A stretch of 64,000 nucleotides of DNA from the NCBI GenBank assembly GCA_016858145.1, contig JAEHOE010000172.1, positions 158,897 to 222,896 on the forward strand. Direction: 5' to 3'. Every line of letters begins with the position of its first letter. The stretch's first letter is position 1. Below the pieces are notes generated by a model, which saw only the letters and a program-made list of their open reading frames with translations, made no database searches and was not told the DNA's origin. Position numbers and translations under genes: made by a program. Of the stretch, positions 11,801 to 24,426 are shown in pieces. The stretch comes from Edaphochlamys debaryana. Its lineage: Eukaryota; Chlorophyta; Chlorophyceae; Chlamydomonadales.

Positions 11801-14800
11801 ATGCGGCCCTCGCCCGCCCTCGCCGCGCTGCTGGCGCTGGCGGCTGTGGCGTCTGTGGCAGCCCAAGGCTTCGAGCCTGGGTCAACGGTGATTCCCCAGC
11901 GAGTCGCCCTGCCTACCGGTGCGTTCAAAGCCTAAAGTTTCGCTCCACATGGCGCACCCGACTGAGCTCACTCCTGAGGCAAAACGTACGCTTTCCCGTT
12001 CTGCCTTCAGGCTTTCGAGTCACCTGCTACGATGGCTACGAGCTGATCTTTACAAACGACCAGTATGCCGCGGATGGTGTCACAGTGGTCCAGGTGAGTC
12101 TTCAGCTTAGCGCCGGGTGTTGGCGCTAACGGCAACTCAAGGGCTTCTTGTCGCATGCGTTGCGCAGGACTTCTATCCCTACCCTGTCGGGCAGTGCAAG
12201 CTGTGCCCTGCGGGAACCGCCACCATGGACGGTGAGCGCTGGGCCTGTGATGCGCCCAGGTGTCGGGCGTTACCAGCCTTCATCTCGCTGGCAACTCACG
12301 CGGCTTGCGGAGCGTGAAGGAAAAAAGCCGACATTCCTGAGTTTCTTTGCCTACAGGATTCCGCTGCATTCCTTGCCCCTCGGGCTACTGGTCGGACGCT
12401 GGTGCTCGCGAGTGCACGGCCTGCATGCCGGGGTATATCACGAAGGTCCGTGGGCTGGGATGGAGTTGTTTCGAGGAGTCATGCAGCTACACCACTTGTC
12501 GCTGGGTGTTGTCGCTTGTTCTCGGGTCTAGACGGCCAAGGGAGCTCGAGGGGTCAGCGGGATGTCACATGTGCGCGACACTTCTCAGTATGTGCGGTCT
12601 CTGCAAACCACTCGGCCCACGGTATCAGGAGGGAGTTCACACAATCCCTCCGTGCCCCTCCGTCCTCTTCCGTGTCCCCTGCTGGCTCACTCCTGCCCCA
12701 CCCCGTTTCTGCCACCCACATCCTACAGGGTGTTGCCCCCGCCAGTCCGGGCATCACTACTTACGACCAGGTCCAGAAACTCAACGCGGGCATTGCTTCG
12801 TGCAAGCAATGCCCTCCCGGCTACTTCCAGCCCAACCTGGCGGGCACTGTCTGCTTGCCGTGCCCTAGCGGTGAGCGAGCACCCACGTTTAATAAAGCTT
12901 GCGCACCTGTTCAGACCCCTCCACACCTAACCCACATCGTCTTCGCGCAGGCTTCGTGTCCACGGTGGGTGCCACGCAGTGCACGCCCTGCGGCCCCGGC
13001 ACCTTCCACGGCTTGGGCACGGGTCTCGCCGGCACTGGTGGGTGGGGTTGCAGGCACGGATGGCCGCCTGCTCCTGCCTAGACTCTTCTAACGTGCAGCA
13101 TTGCAACTATTCTCAGGTGTGTACAACACCACCACGGCCGCCGACGGTACGACGACGTCCAGGGAGGCCACCAACGGGGAGGTCACCGCAGTCACGGGGG
13201 TGGTACCCACGTCAGGCGCTGACTACTGTAAGTGGAGAGGGTGGCACCATGAACGCGCACTTGCCTTGTCTAGGCTGCTCATCCCTTTCCAACCAATTGC
13301 ACCCGCAGTCACGCTGCCCAACACGTGCATCAAGTGCCCGGCCAACTTCTACCAGCCGCTGAGTGCCCAGGCCGCCACCGCCACCAGCGGTGATGGTGCT
13401 TTCAGCGCTTGCCGGTAAGCGGGTGTCCCCATCCCAACTTGAGATGTGCAGTACCGACGGCTTCAGTTCAGGATTACAGTTTTAGAGTCTTGGCCACAAT
13501 GCCACCAACCATGCACTGTTGTACCGTGTGCCTTGCAGGCGCTGCGAGGACGGCTGGTGGTCGGCCCCTGGCTCCGAGTCGTGCACCAAGTGCCCTGCCG
13601 GCTCCTACCGCAACAGCTACTTCGACGGCTCGCTTCAGCTTGTGGCCCCTGGCATTGCGCCGGTCTACGAGTACGCCGCCGCCATGGACACCGACACTCT
13701 TGTCTCTGGGAACAGGTGCTTCAAGTGCCCCAAGGGCACCTACGCCCCCGTGGACGGCATGTCGACCTGCCTGCCCTGCCCCGCCGGCACCTTCGCCAGC
13801 TCCACGGGGTCGACCGCATGCAACCGCTGCAACAACGGCACCAACTCGCTGTACGGCCTGCGCACCCAGCAGCTGTCGTGGGACACGGTCAACGCCGCTA
13901 CACTCACGCCGCTCAAGCTCTATACGATCAGCGGTTACGACCAGGGCGACGGCGTTTGGAAGCTGCTTCGCACTGGCGCGGACGAGCGGTTCTGGCTGGC
14001 GGCCAAGGGCGATGCGTGCCAGCCCAACCTGCCCGGCTACTTCACCGACGTGGCCGGCCTGCCAATCCAGCTGCCCTGCCGCCCCGGCACCTTTATGGCG
14101 CCGGGCGAGACCCAGAAGAACTTCTGCAAGACTTGTGTCTTTGGAACCTTCAACGAGGACTTCGCGCAACGTGAGTACTGGACGAGGACAGTGTGAGGGG
14201 TCTGTTTGGAAGCTGTAGCACCGCATGTCTTGCACCAGCTGATGCCACACGGCCGCGAGCGAGGCTTATCCGACTTCTCTGCTCCCTCCGCAGCGGTCTG
14301 CAAGGCCTGCTGGCCCGGCTCCTACGCTGACGAGATTGGCATGCGCAAGTGCCTCATCACGCAGCCCGGCTACTACACCAACCCTGATCCGGCCGCCGTC
14401 AACGCCACATACGACGTCACCGCCGTCACGGCCACTACCGAGCCGGGCACCGGCGGTGCTGCTGTTCCGCTGGTAGTGGGCGCGCGCGACCCCACCCCCG
14501 CTGGCATGGGCTTTTACCAGAACGTTGCAGAGAAGTCGTTCGCAATCCGCTGCCTTCCTGGCTCCTACGCCGACGTCGTGGGCCTGCCCGTCTGCAAGCA
14601 GTGCCAGGCCGGCCGCTTCCAGGATGCCGAGGGCCAGGCCGTGTGCTACGAGTGCGATGCCGGCTTCTACTCGGGCTACGGCGCCGTCAACTGCGTGGAG
14701 TGCCCCGCCGGCTCCATCACGCCCAAGAAGGGCACCTCCCGCTGCTCCAAGTGCTCTCCCGGCTTCTACGCCAACCGTGACTCGGCCGCCACCGAGTGCC

Positions 14801-15453
14801 GCGCCTGCCCCCGCGGCTGGTTCGGCCCCTACGCCGGCGCCTTCTCGTCCGACGGCTTTGGCCCCGGCGGCCCCCGCGGCTGCTACCAATGCGCCTTCGA
14901 TTTCTTCACCAACCGCCCCGGCATGGACAACTGCACGGCCTGCCCGCCCATGGACGTGGGCGGTGGCGTCATGGTGCCGACCTGCACGGAGACGCCCGGC
15001 TCGCAGCGCTGCAAGCCCTGCGCGCTGCTGGTCAACCTGCAGGTCAACCGCTCCTCTACCAACGTCCCGCCGCCTCCGGCGCCCTCGCCCTCGCCTCCAC
15101 CGCCGCCCAGCCCCCTGCCGCCCAGCCCCCCGCCGCCCAGCCCCAAGCCGCCCAGCCCGGACCCGCCCTCCCCCAAGCCTCCCAGCCCCTCGCCGCCCAG
15201 CCCCGAGCCGCCCAGCCCCGTGCCTCCCAGCCCCCAGCCGCCCAGCCCTCTGCCGCCCAGCCCCAAGCCGCCCAGCCCGCACCCGTCGCCCAAGCCGCCT
15301 GGTGCCCCGTCGCTGCCCAACAACACGGGCAACAACCCCGCTGGCGACCCCAACGGCCGTCGCCTGCTGCGCGCTCCCTCGGCGGACGAGACCAAGCGCC
15401 TCTTGGACCTGGTCCGGACCGAGCTTGTGGAGGAGGAGGAGGACGACGAGTAG
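11801..15453 (+). CDS. Secreted Cys-rich repeat protein with C-terminal (SPP)n domain
   Basis: Ten exons with consistent phases encode 863 aa: 11801-11918, 12011-12093, 12168-12231, 12357-12445, 12729-12870, 12951-13037, 13117-13227, 13309-13414, 13539-14170 and 14294-15453. The ATG opens a clear signal peptide (MRPSPALAALLALAAVASVA). The body repeats a Cys motif of the type CxxCPxGxxxxxxGxxxCxxC (CKLCPAGTATMDG, CKQCPPGYF, CTPCGPGTF, CYECDAGFYSGYG), as in GCC2/GCC3 or ephrin-receptor-like repeats. A Pro-Ser block (SPP/PSPKPPSP, 15067-15300) follows, as in volvocine hydroxyproline-rich wall proteins, then a tail ending in an acidic EEEEDDE. I infer an extracellular matrix or surface protein. 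The early exons hold about one Cys repeat each, which suggests exon duplication. I see no enzyme domain, and the exact family name is uncertain. Confidence 0.85.
15067..15300 (+). repeat. (SPP)n/PPSPxPPSP coding repeat
   Basis: In-frame short repeats (cccagccc... units) encode alternating Ser-Pro-Pro and Pro-Pro-Ser-Pro-X. Such blocks in volvocine algae are typically hydroxylated on Pro and arabinosylated, forming rigid rods. The coding repeat lies inside the last exon of the Cys-rich gene. Confidence 0.85.
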
Positions 15454-18400
15454 GCGATTCACAATCCCTGCCTCTACGGTGGCTCTGTGCCTCCCGCCGT
15501 CTGCGGGAAGCTAGGAGCTTGGACCGTGGGGTTGTTACGCTGCTCCGCTTTTTAGAGCAGCAGCGTCGGGCGGTTTGTGGCAGTCAGCGCTGCGCAACCG
15601 CCTGCAGGGGAGGCTTGTCGACGGCGTTGGGAGGTGGACGGCGTTTGTTGGCGAGGGCACCACGTTGGGAGGCCAAGGCCCGACAGCGGGAGGGCGTTAG
15701 TGTGGTGGCAGCACCCGTCGGGCAACCGCAGTCGGTTGCAGCGCTCCTTTCGTGCACGCAATGCGCTGCTACGGGCCGGCCGCATGGGTTTGGAATTGGC
15801 AGCTTGGGGATAGTGGTTGTGGGTGCAGTATGCTGCAGGGGTGTGCCCCGATTCATCTCGGCTTCATCGGGATCATGCCGCTTAGCAAGGCAAAGCAAGG
15901 CTGCGAGCTGGAAAGCTCTGCGGCGCCCAGCCGTGCCGCGCTCCATCTGGCAGCGGCAGGCGAGATCCCTTATCGGGCACCCTGCGATGCGGGTCTAGTA
16001 CGGAGGGGGGTCACGGGCCGAGGGCGCTGAGCATGGGGGCAAGCGCCGGCGCAGAACCGCCACGCCTGTGCGCGTGTGCGATGTGCCATGCGAGCAAGCA
16101 TGGGCTTGACGGGGCTGGCGGTTTATGGTGTTGAGGGCACCAGTGAAGGAGCTTACAGATTCGGGTCTCTTGACATCTGGCTTCCAGCGAGGCCGGGCAA
16201 GGACGAGTTGCAACAGGGGCGGGCGCCGGGGGGGGTGTGCCCACGCTCGCCAAGTGGCGGGCGTCGGTGCCTATTTTCATTCGTGTGTCGTGTGTTGCTG
16301 CGACGATGTGAGCGGTGTGCCCCCCTATTTGTGCTCGCCTGATGCGATGCCTGCGGGCTGCCGGACACCTACCGACTCCAGGGACACACCAAGGCATAAC
16401 AAATAAGTTGACTCGTGACGGCGCACAGGCAGTTGACGGGGTCTGCTCTATTCATGAATGAGTTGACTGGCCGTGATCATCAGGTTGGGGCCTTATGGGT
16501 TGTACGTGAGATTCTCTGGGGGGTATGCGCCCGCAAGTGGCCAGCTTGGGCCAACACTACACAAATACTAGCCGGAACCAACCGTTCTCTGCATCTTTCC
16601 TCAGGAGCGTGCCTGTCTCTCCTCTTGCTCGCTGGGCTGGGTGCCAGCACATGGCGCCGCCTCTGTGCGGGCGGTCGAGGGCGCTGCGCCTCCTGCGCAA
16701 CCGGCCTTGCCTGATGGGGCTCGCTCCCCTCGGCAAATGTAAGCCACGGTTCCTGAACCTGATTCCGGTTTCCCTCGCCTCTCGAAGATGCCCCCTCGCA
16801 GCTTGGTCGTAGCCCACGCTCAGAGCAACAGGTAGAACTGCAGGATTAGGATGCGATGGAACCGCAGCCAGAAGGGGAGGGGCCGTGCCTACGCGCCAGT
16901 TACATGCCATCGGGAGAGATGGCAGGATCTCACTAGTGATCTCCGCGGCCTCATCCTGACCTCATTGATCCCTTCCATGTCGGTTCCTGCAACATCGTCA
17001 TGCATCATGCAGAGAACCACACCTCCGCTTGCAATTGGCTGTCACGTGGATGGATGACCTTGCTCTTCATGCACGCCTCCCAGTCCCCTCCTCCCCTCCT
17101 ACGGTCCTGCCGGTTGTTTGCGCATTCGTACCGCCCTGTAGCATGCGATAATCTTGGTGCTTCTTGCTAAGGGCATTACTCAAGACTGCCGCATGTTCCT
17201 TGTGCCGCGGTGGTCATTGCCTCTGGCCACCTCCGTCGCCACCCTGCCTGTGGATACTCACCGATGGTTCGTGCGAATGGTGACTTCGCTGCGTGCCTGG
17301 ACGCCCCCAACTCCATCTCCCTCTCTCGCAGACAACAAGTAAGGTTAGGGCCAGGAGCCCGGAGCAGCCTGGAGCTAGAAGGAGCTGTAATGAGCTTGCC
17401 TGCCAGTGGGATGCAGGGGCTCAGCAGCCCAGGCCGGTCCTTCCATGCGGGGGTGATGGCGCTAGCAGCCGCGCGTGGGAATCTGGGGAGAGCGTTCAAG
17501 GCAATACTTTAAGACGGCCGTGGGATCTGGCTCATCTGGGCCAGACCCCTGCCTCTGGGTCCACGACCAGCCTTTCAGCTCGAAAGCCCTCCAGCCCCGC
17601 CTCCAGCGCCCCGCCCTGGGCCCTGGGCCCTGCCCCGCCGCTCGACCCCTGCCAAAGTTGAATCCTAGTCTGCGGTGAGACTGGCCTATTGTGGCGCTGG
17701 GTCCAGGTGGGCTGTGAGTCTAAGGGCCTGGGCGAAGACCTGGGGCCAAGCCAAATCCCGAGCGTTTGGTCTTGCGGGTTGCGGGACCGCAGCGGGACTT
17801 GCGGCTGGACAGGCTGTATGCAGCAGCTGCTGGACGCTGTGCTTTACACAGCAACAACTCCTGACGCGCGTGGTGCTGGGAATCCTTCGTTGGCTGCATG
17901 CCGACAGTTACGGCAGAGCAAGCCGGGGGCTGTGCCCACACAGGCTTACGCATCGAGGTGTGAGGCATCGGTCGGGGCCCACACGACAGCCTAGGTCGCC
18001 GAGATTGTGTGTTACAGCTTACAGGTGCATGTCGGCACCCCAGAGTGGGTTACCCGCCCCAAGGCTGGCTGGTGTCAGTGCTTTCTTGCCCATACATGCA
18101 TGCGTCAATTCGTGCCTCCAACGCACGTCCCCCTCCGTCCGAAGAAGAAAGGGCGACCGGTGTGTCGGGGCTCCAAAGGCTCTGGCCCCGTCTGCCGCAT
18201 CCGGGGGCGGACCCAGCTCTCGGCCGCGACCCATCGCCCGCTCGCCCCGCACATGCATGCTAGGAAGTTCCAAATACACACAGCAAAACGCGCAATGAAG
18301 CAAAAGGTCATCACGCTACGGTAGACAGGGCAGCTCGGGCCGACCAGGAGGGACCGACCACCACCTGCTGCCCGTGTTAAGGTCAGGACAGGGTCATCCA

Positions 18401-20054
18401 TGCACGTCGGCCGCAAACACACGGCAGGGTCTCGAGCCCGCGCACGTGAGGGCATGCCCCGAACGACGTCAAGTCAGAAAGCGCTAGCAAGCAAAGCACA
18501 CGACCGTGTAAAAGAAAGACGCCTCGGCAACACCCCCACAAGCAACGCTGCCAACTCCACAGGTCCAGGCCCACGTCGGTTCTTCTGTCAACCGCGTCCC
18601 TGCAGGCAAGGCGATTACCCTGGGCACGTGCGCGCAATCCTGACAGCCGGAGGCAGCAGCCCTGTCATGCGCCCTGTCATGCGCCCGGCATAACGTCACG
18701 CCCGACTCATCGCATGCGGTGGTACGCCCCGGTCCGCACGCTCATCACCCCTCTCAGCTTCACCCAACTCGTACATAGCACGAACGAAACAAACTATAAC
18801 TTATGACGTGTTCATGATAAATCACGCCACTGCGCGGGATAGCTGCGGTCATGTGTTCGCCTCGAACCCAGCGGCGTTGTGCACACCGCGCAGATGACAT
18901 TCTTGCTCGTGTTGGCCGTTGCAGGCTGTGCGATGTCAGTCAGTGGGTAAACCGCGCGGCGGAGCGACATGCGGGTGCGATGCCTCCCAACCGTATCTAT
19001 ACCGCCGTGCATGTCGTACACGCATGCACGGCATTGCAGCACTCGCTAAGCACCTCGGCGTTGCTTAGCCTCCACAACCTTCACCGCCCGCTGCGCACAA
19101 ACCCCCGGGCCCCATACTGCGTTTGTCTTCTCCGCACGCTGCCAGAACCCAACGCGGATGAATGTCGTAGGACCATCCAACAACAGCAAATTAACTTAGT
19201 ACCGCTCACGTGGATCCCACGCAACCTAGCTCAAGAAGGCCCCTCGCGCTTTGCCGTGCGCCCGCTGCAGCGGAGGTCGGAGGGGTCGTTGCGTGTTGCA
19301 GCAACGCATTTTCCCGCCACCTCTACTGCGGTGGTACGGACGCCAATATGCCCTGCGCCCAGCCGAACCCTCGCCATTGCTCGCAGCAAGAGGTGTTAGG
19401 GCAGGAGCGCCCGCCCTAAGCTTCCATTGGTCATACATGTGGCCCAGACCCATCCCAACTCCGACGATGACTCTCCCGGCAACTCCCTTTCAGCAGTCCC
19501 CTCCTCTGCCGCAGCCCCCACCAACAAGGGCACATGGACCCGAAAAACAAAATGGATCCAAGACGCAACAACCCTAAACAGAAGCCTCCACGGTACGGTA
19601 AGCGAAGCATCACTCGCAAACGGCAGTCGCACACGCAGATTGGGTCTTGGGCTTGCAAGCCCCTCCACCTCCGATTCGCCTGGGTAGGTACGGACCTTCT
19701 TCGTATCACATTGCACGGCTCGCGCCATCTCTCATCACGTTGTACGGCACACGGCGCCAAGGCACGCCGCGACGCGCCCTCCTGCTTGCTCTCGTGCGGC
19801 CCCTGCCCTCCCGGGGCAGCGGCGCGGAGCACCCGCGTGCCCAGCACCGCCGCTCCCTCGGCGCTCATGCACGCGGCAGCCAATGCCCCCCAGGGCCTGC
19901 CGGGCACCGCCGGAGCCGCCTTCTCCGGCACGCTTCGTCGCCGGCAGGCGGCCCGGCGGCCCAGCAGCGTCGGGCTTGGGCGCGGGCCGCTGGGGCCCCC
20001 CTCTCGAGGCGGCTCGGGCCCGCGGGCCGCCGCTCCGTCCTCCGTACTCAGTCC
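15454..20054. other. Large intergenic stretch between convergent genes
   Basis: The plus-strand Cys-rich gene ends at 15453 and the minus-strand EF-hand gene 1 ends at 20055, so both 3' ends face this stretch. A TGTAA at about 16738 could end the Cys-rich transcript. Open frames here are under about 210 codons (one plus-strand frame reaching in from the EF-hand gene's antisense is longer) and show no domain, splice pattern or codon bias that I can support. An unrecognised small gene or noncoding RNA cannot be excluded. Confidence 0.45.
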
Positions 20055-23000
20055 TCAGTCCACGGGGACCAGCCCGTCCATTACGAAGGTGGTGAAGGGC
20101 TGCAGGGCAGAAGTGGGTGGGGAGATGGGGAGGGAGGGGGCGTGTCAGCGGAGCCCAGTGGGGCTTCAGTACTCGCCTGACCCTAATACCCCTAATCGTT
20201 CCACCCTGGCCCTGGCCCTGCCCCGCCCCCGAACCCGCCTCGGGGCCCCCGCCTGCACCGCATCCAGGCCCCCCTCCACACGTGCCGGCATAGCATACAC
20301 ACACCATCTTCCCCCTCCTCCCCCCCCTCACCCCTTCCCCTTCCACCCGGCCACACCTGCACCGCGTCCAGGCCCTCCGCCCCGGCCGGCGGCTCGGGGT
20401 GGGCCCCGTGCGTGGGGTCGCTCCAGGCCGCCATGCCCGACATAGACGCCATGCCCGTGCCCGTGCCCGTGCCCGATGCCATGCCCGTTCCCGTTCCCAT
20501 GCCCGTGCCCGTGCCGCCTCCCCCTCCGAAGGTCCGCGGCGCGGCCCCGGGCGACGACAGCACCGCCGGCCCCAGCTCAAACACGCTGGGCCCCACGCTC
20601 CCCGCCACGTCGCCGCGGGGGCTCAGCGTGAGCCGCGCCGCGCCGCCCGGCGACGACAGCTGCGGCGGCGCGCTGCCGCCCGCGCCCACGTCGATCCCGA
20701 GGCCCAGGCCGCGAGCGAGCGAGAGCGGGACCGAGCCGTTGCCGGCGAGGCGCGAGGGCGGCTGCGGCAGGTCGCCGAAGCCTGCCATGGAGCTGCGGCG
20801 GGAGTTGCCCGGGGACATGCCGCTGGTGGACGCGCGGGCCATTAGCCCGCCCGCGACGCGGCCCGTGCCCGGCAGGTCCTCGGATAGGAGCGGGGCCCCC
20901 GCTTGGCCCCCGCTGAGGCCCTGGAGGGAGGAGCGGTGGTTGCCGGCGCCGATGAGTGGCGAGCCGCAGTTGGGGGTTGCGCCGCCGAGGCGGTTGGAGC
21001 CCTGGCGGCGCATGCTGTTGTACGGACCGTTGGTGCCGTAGGAGCCGTTGGGACCGTTGGGGTTGGAGTAGCCCGTGCCCGTGGTGGGCGTGCTGTGCGC
21101 GTCCAGCGTGATTGCTGACGCGGACGCCACGGAGCACGTGGAGCCGTGGCGGCCGAGCGGCGACGGGCAGACCGGCGCCGTACCGTTGTTGTACAGCAGG
21201 CTGCCGCCGGCGATGTTGGGGCCCGAGTTGGGCCCGCCCGGGCCCACGCTCATGCCGTTGCCGCTGCCGCCGCAGCCGCCGCCGTCGACGGCGCTGAGGC
21301 AGCCGGTGGAGGAGCGGCCGGTGAGTCGGGGGGAGGCGGGGCGGGGGGAGGAGGTGGCGAGGCCGTTGGTGGTTGACCCCCGCTTGAGCGGCAGCCGGCC
21401 CGTGTCGCCGTTGCCCCAGGGGAAGGGCAGGATCGCCTCGGCCATAGGAAACGGTTCCACCTCGGTCCCCTCGGGCCCGCTCAACATGTTGCTGCCATTC
21501 GCATTTCCGTTGGCGGCTCCGTTGCCATTCTGCTGGCCCGAGGTGAACGGCGAGGGCGGCGTTGCTGCCCCGGCCGGCGTGAGCGGGGCAGCGGGGCTCA
21601 CGGCCGACACCCGCCCGCTGACGGCACCCACGCCCGCGCCCGGGTTGCTCTGCCGCTTCTTGGCGTTGGACGCGCGCTGCTTCATGGAGGCCTTGACGCC
21701 CGTGTCGGCGCCCCGCTCCGCCGCGTCCTCGCCCGAGCGCCGGAACATGGCGTACTCGTCGATGACGCCGCCCTGGGGTGGGGGAGGGGTGGGTGGATGG
21801 GGGAAGGCGTGTGTCAGTCGCTGCTCTCGTTTTCCCAGCTACACGAGCAGCTGGCGTTTCCCAGCTTCACGAGCAGCTGGTAGTAGATAAGGGGTTTGCT
21901 GTCGTGAGAAGTGCGCAGTCGTGCCATGAGTGCGGCGCGGGAAGCTGGAGGCCATGGTCAGAGGCACCCCAACAAACGGAGCCTCGGGGCCCCGGCCCTC
22001 CAGTCCTCCTCACCTGCGCTGCGCCGACCTCGCCCTCCGCCTCCTCGCCCTCCCCGTCCTCCTCCCCGCCCTCGCAGCTGATGGCGTCGTCCTCCTCCTC
22101 CTCCTCGTCGCACATCTCCACCACGATGCGCTCCATGCCCCACAGGAAGAGCTTGAAGCTGATCTTGCCCTCCTTGGTCCAGTCCAGCTGCGGGAGGGGG
22201 GGTGGGGTGAAAGGGGTGCGGTCAGCAAAGAGGATGCGACAGCTGGCGGTCCGCACACGTCGGACGGTGGTAGCAACGTGGTAGCCACGCCCAGTCGTGT
22301 CCGTTCCCGCCTCTCCTTTTACTTACAAAACGCTAGCTCCAATCGCGCACATCCTTCCTCCCCGTCTGCTGTATACCTCCGGACTTTACTCCGCTTTCTT
22401 TCCCTCCCCCACCTACCCCAGCGCCCCCTTCCTCCCCCCAGAATACCACCGCACCTGCTCGAACAGCTGGTCCGCCAGCGACTGCTCCCCTTCCCCTCTT
22501 GTCCCTGTGACCCTTCCCCCTTCCCTCCTTCTTCCCTAACCCCTCCCAGCCCCCCCCCCCCCTTCCCTCAACACACCTGCTCGAACAGCTGGTCCGCCAG
22601 CGACTTCGAGGCGCTGCGCCCAAACACCCGCGTGCCGCTCTTGAGCGCCATGGCCAGCTCCTTGCGCTCGATGCAGCCGTCCAGCGAGGAGTCGAAGAAC
22701 ATGAAGGAGCGCTCCAGGATGTTGAGGCAGGCGCGGACCTGCAGGCGGGGGTGGGGGTGGGTTGGTTTCGAAGCTGAGCGGGAGAGCGTCTTTTGGGGGT
22801 GAAGGGAATTGGAAGGGGGTTGCGGTACAGCAGGGGAGGAGGTTCGCCCTCTGTCCTCAGCCCTTGTGGCGGCAGCCGGCAGGCAGGCGGGGAAGGCGAG
22901 CACAAGGTGGCTGCCGCCCGGCCAGGCCGCGGGTCGTGAGAGGGGACGAGGCACACCCCTGCACTACATCACATGCGGCAGCCGCCCTCCGGCTCCACCC

Positions 23001-24276
23001 GTGTGGCGGCAGGCAGCCCCGCGCCCGTGCGCCTGTCCTGCCGGCCGGACCGCCCCGTGTCGGGCACGCGCCGCACCTCCTGGTTGGCGATGGTGCGGCG
23101 CTTAGTAATGCCGTCGAAGAGGTACACCACCTGACAGCCGGGGGGTGGGGGTGGGCCAGATGTTGGGATGCGTTGTCAGTGGAGCAGCGTTGGCGCTCAC
23201 GGGGTCAAGGTCGAGGTTATGGTGGAGTGCGGAGCCTTGTCATTGCGTTGTGCAGAGGAAGACGGAATGCTGGACTATGCTCCGCGGATTCCCGACGCGA
23301 TGAGTAACTGTGACCCATGACGCCTCCCACGCTGCCACAGATCTTCACTGGCGAGAAACGGCCCGCGCGCCGTAAGCCGTACGAAACACGCTCACCATGA
23401 AGACGATGATGAGATCCGGGTGGATCATGGGCGTGGAATCGGGCACGTGATCCAGATCCATGACCTCCCTCAGCGAGGGGGAGTCAGGCTCCAGCCCCAG
23501 GCGCCCATCGCAGGCCTTCTTGAAGCCTCCCCACGTCAGCTGCGTTGCACAAGGAAATTTGAAGAGGAGCGCTCAGGGGTTGAGGTGCAGAATTGGGAGA
23601 GTGGAACGGGCTTCTAGTCCTCGGCCCGCGGGGGTCATACCTTGCCGGTGCCGCTCGAGGCCTGCTGGTAGGTCTGGCGAATGACTTGGAAGCCGGACGC
23701 CAGTTTGGGGAGCTGAAGCATGAGGTTGTTGAAGCTGTGGGAGAAAAGGGCCGAGGACAGGACGCCAGGTGGCACCGGGAGGGTGAACTGGGGGCGAGCA
23801 AAGACTCGGAAGCCGACGGGGCCTGTCCCTGGGGAGGTCCGGCCTTTTTGGCCAGGCGGGATACCAGAACAGAAGCAGCCGACGCTAATCCTTGCTCAGA
23901 GTCAGGGCGGAACAACCTCCCACAGTCTCAGCGCGAAATGCTTGCCGAAGCGACCGTTTCTTGAGGGCCCAGCGCTGATGCTGCTGGTGCGCCCGGCGCT
24001 GTCATCAAGCTTCATGCTGGATTTAGCGCACATTCGGCTGCGCATTCGGTGCCTGCCGGTACAACGCGGCTGAACGCATGCCGCCATGTTCGCCTTGCAG
24101 AAGTGACCTCGCCCCTTCGCCCGGTGCCCGCTTCACCTCTTCTTGGTGACCTCAAAGCTCTTCCTTCTCTTGTTGCGAATGACAGCGTCGCGCAGCATTA
24201 ATTCTAGCTGCTTTGACAAGACGCTGACTGCCCCGCTTTTCCCTCCGCCGTTGAAGCATGACGTTAATAGACCCAT
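20055..24276 (-). CDS. EF-hand calcium-sensor-like protein 1 (probable N-myristoylation)
   Basis: Eight exons, all phases consistent, encode 742 aa: 24276-24137, 23734-23641, 23539-23396, 23130-23077, 22738-22577, 22187-22014, 21772-20357 and 20099-20055. The start MGLLTSCF fits an N-myristoylation site. A block KRRKSFEVTKKSFNNLMLQL then recalls the N-terminus of plant CML21-type calmodulin-like proteins (KSFNxxxLxxPK), which is an inference. One canonical EF-hand loop is visible, DSSLDGCIERKE. A second, DWTKEGKISFKL, lacks the acidic residue at position 12. A Glu/Asp run follows. Exon 7 is a long low-complexity Gly/Ser/Pro tail rich in GTGTGM repeats, and the protein ends PFTTFVMDGLVPVD. A paralogue lies just upstream in transcription at 26940-31222. 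The function is presumably calcium signalling at a membrane. Confidence 0.82.
22452..22483 (-). repeat. Exon-edge copy in intron (EF-hand gene 1, exon 5 donor side)
   Basis: A 32-bp sequence is identical to the end of exon 5 including its donor (true site 22574-22605). It lies about 120 bp further into the intron and keeps its own CAG|GTGCGG donor. Confidence 0.85.
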
Positions 24277-24418
24277 CCGTGCGACAGCAGGCCAGTTCGC
24301 AGAGTTGCGTGCGAGGGGTTGGGGCCGAACCACCTCGCTCGGCGGGGCGCTGGAAGCGCTCTAGCGCTCTGATGGCTGATGACCGAACACAGGCACCTAG
24401 TAATATAAGCTTCTTTGC

Positions 24419-24426
24419 CTTATATA
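24419..24426 (-). promoter_or_regulatory. TATA box of EF-hand gene 1
   Basis: On the minus strand this reads TATATAAG, about 143 bp upstream of the ATG at 24276. That spacing would give a 5' leader of roughly 110 nt. A second A/T-rich ttatatta lies just downstream. Confidence 0.5.

Noticed and set aside
14266..15462. Minus-strand open frame of about 400 codons, Gly/Arg-rich
   Set aside because: It is the antisense of the last exon of the Cys-rich/(SPP)n gene, whose splice phases and Cys pattern are clear.
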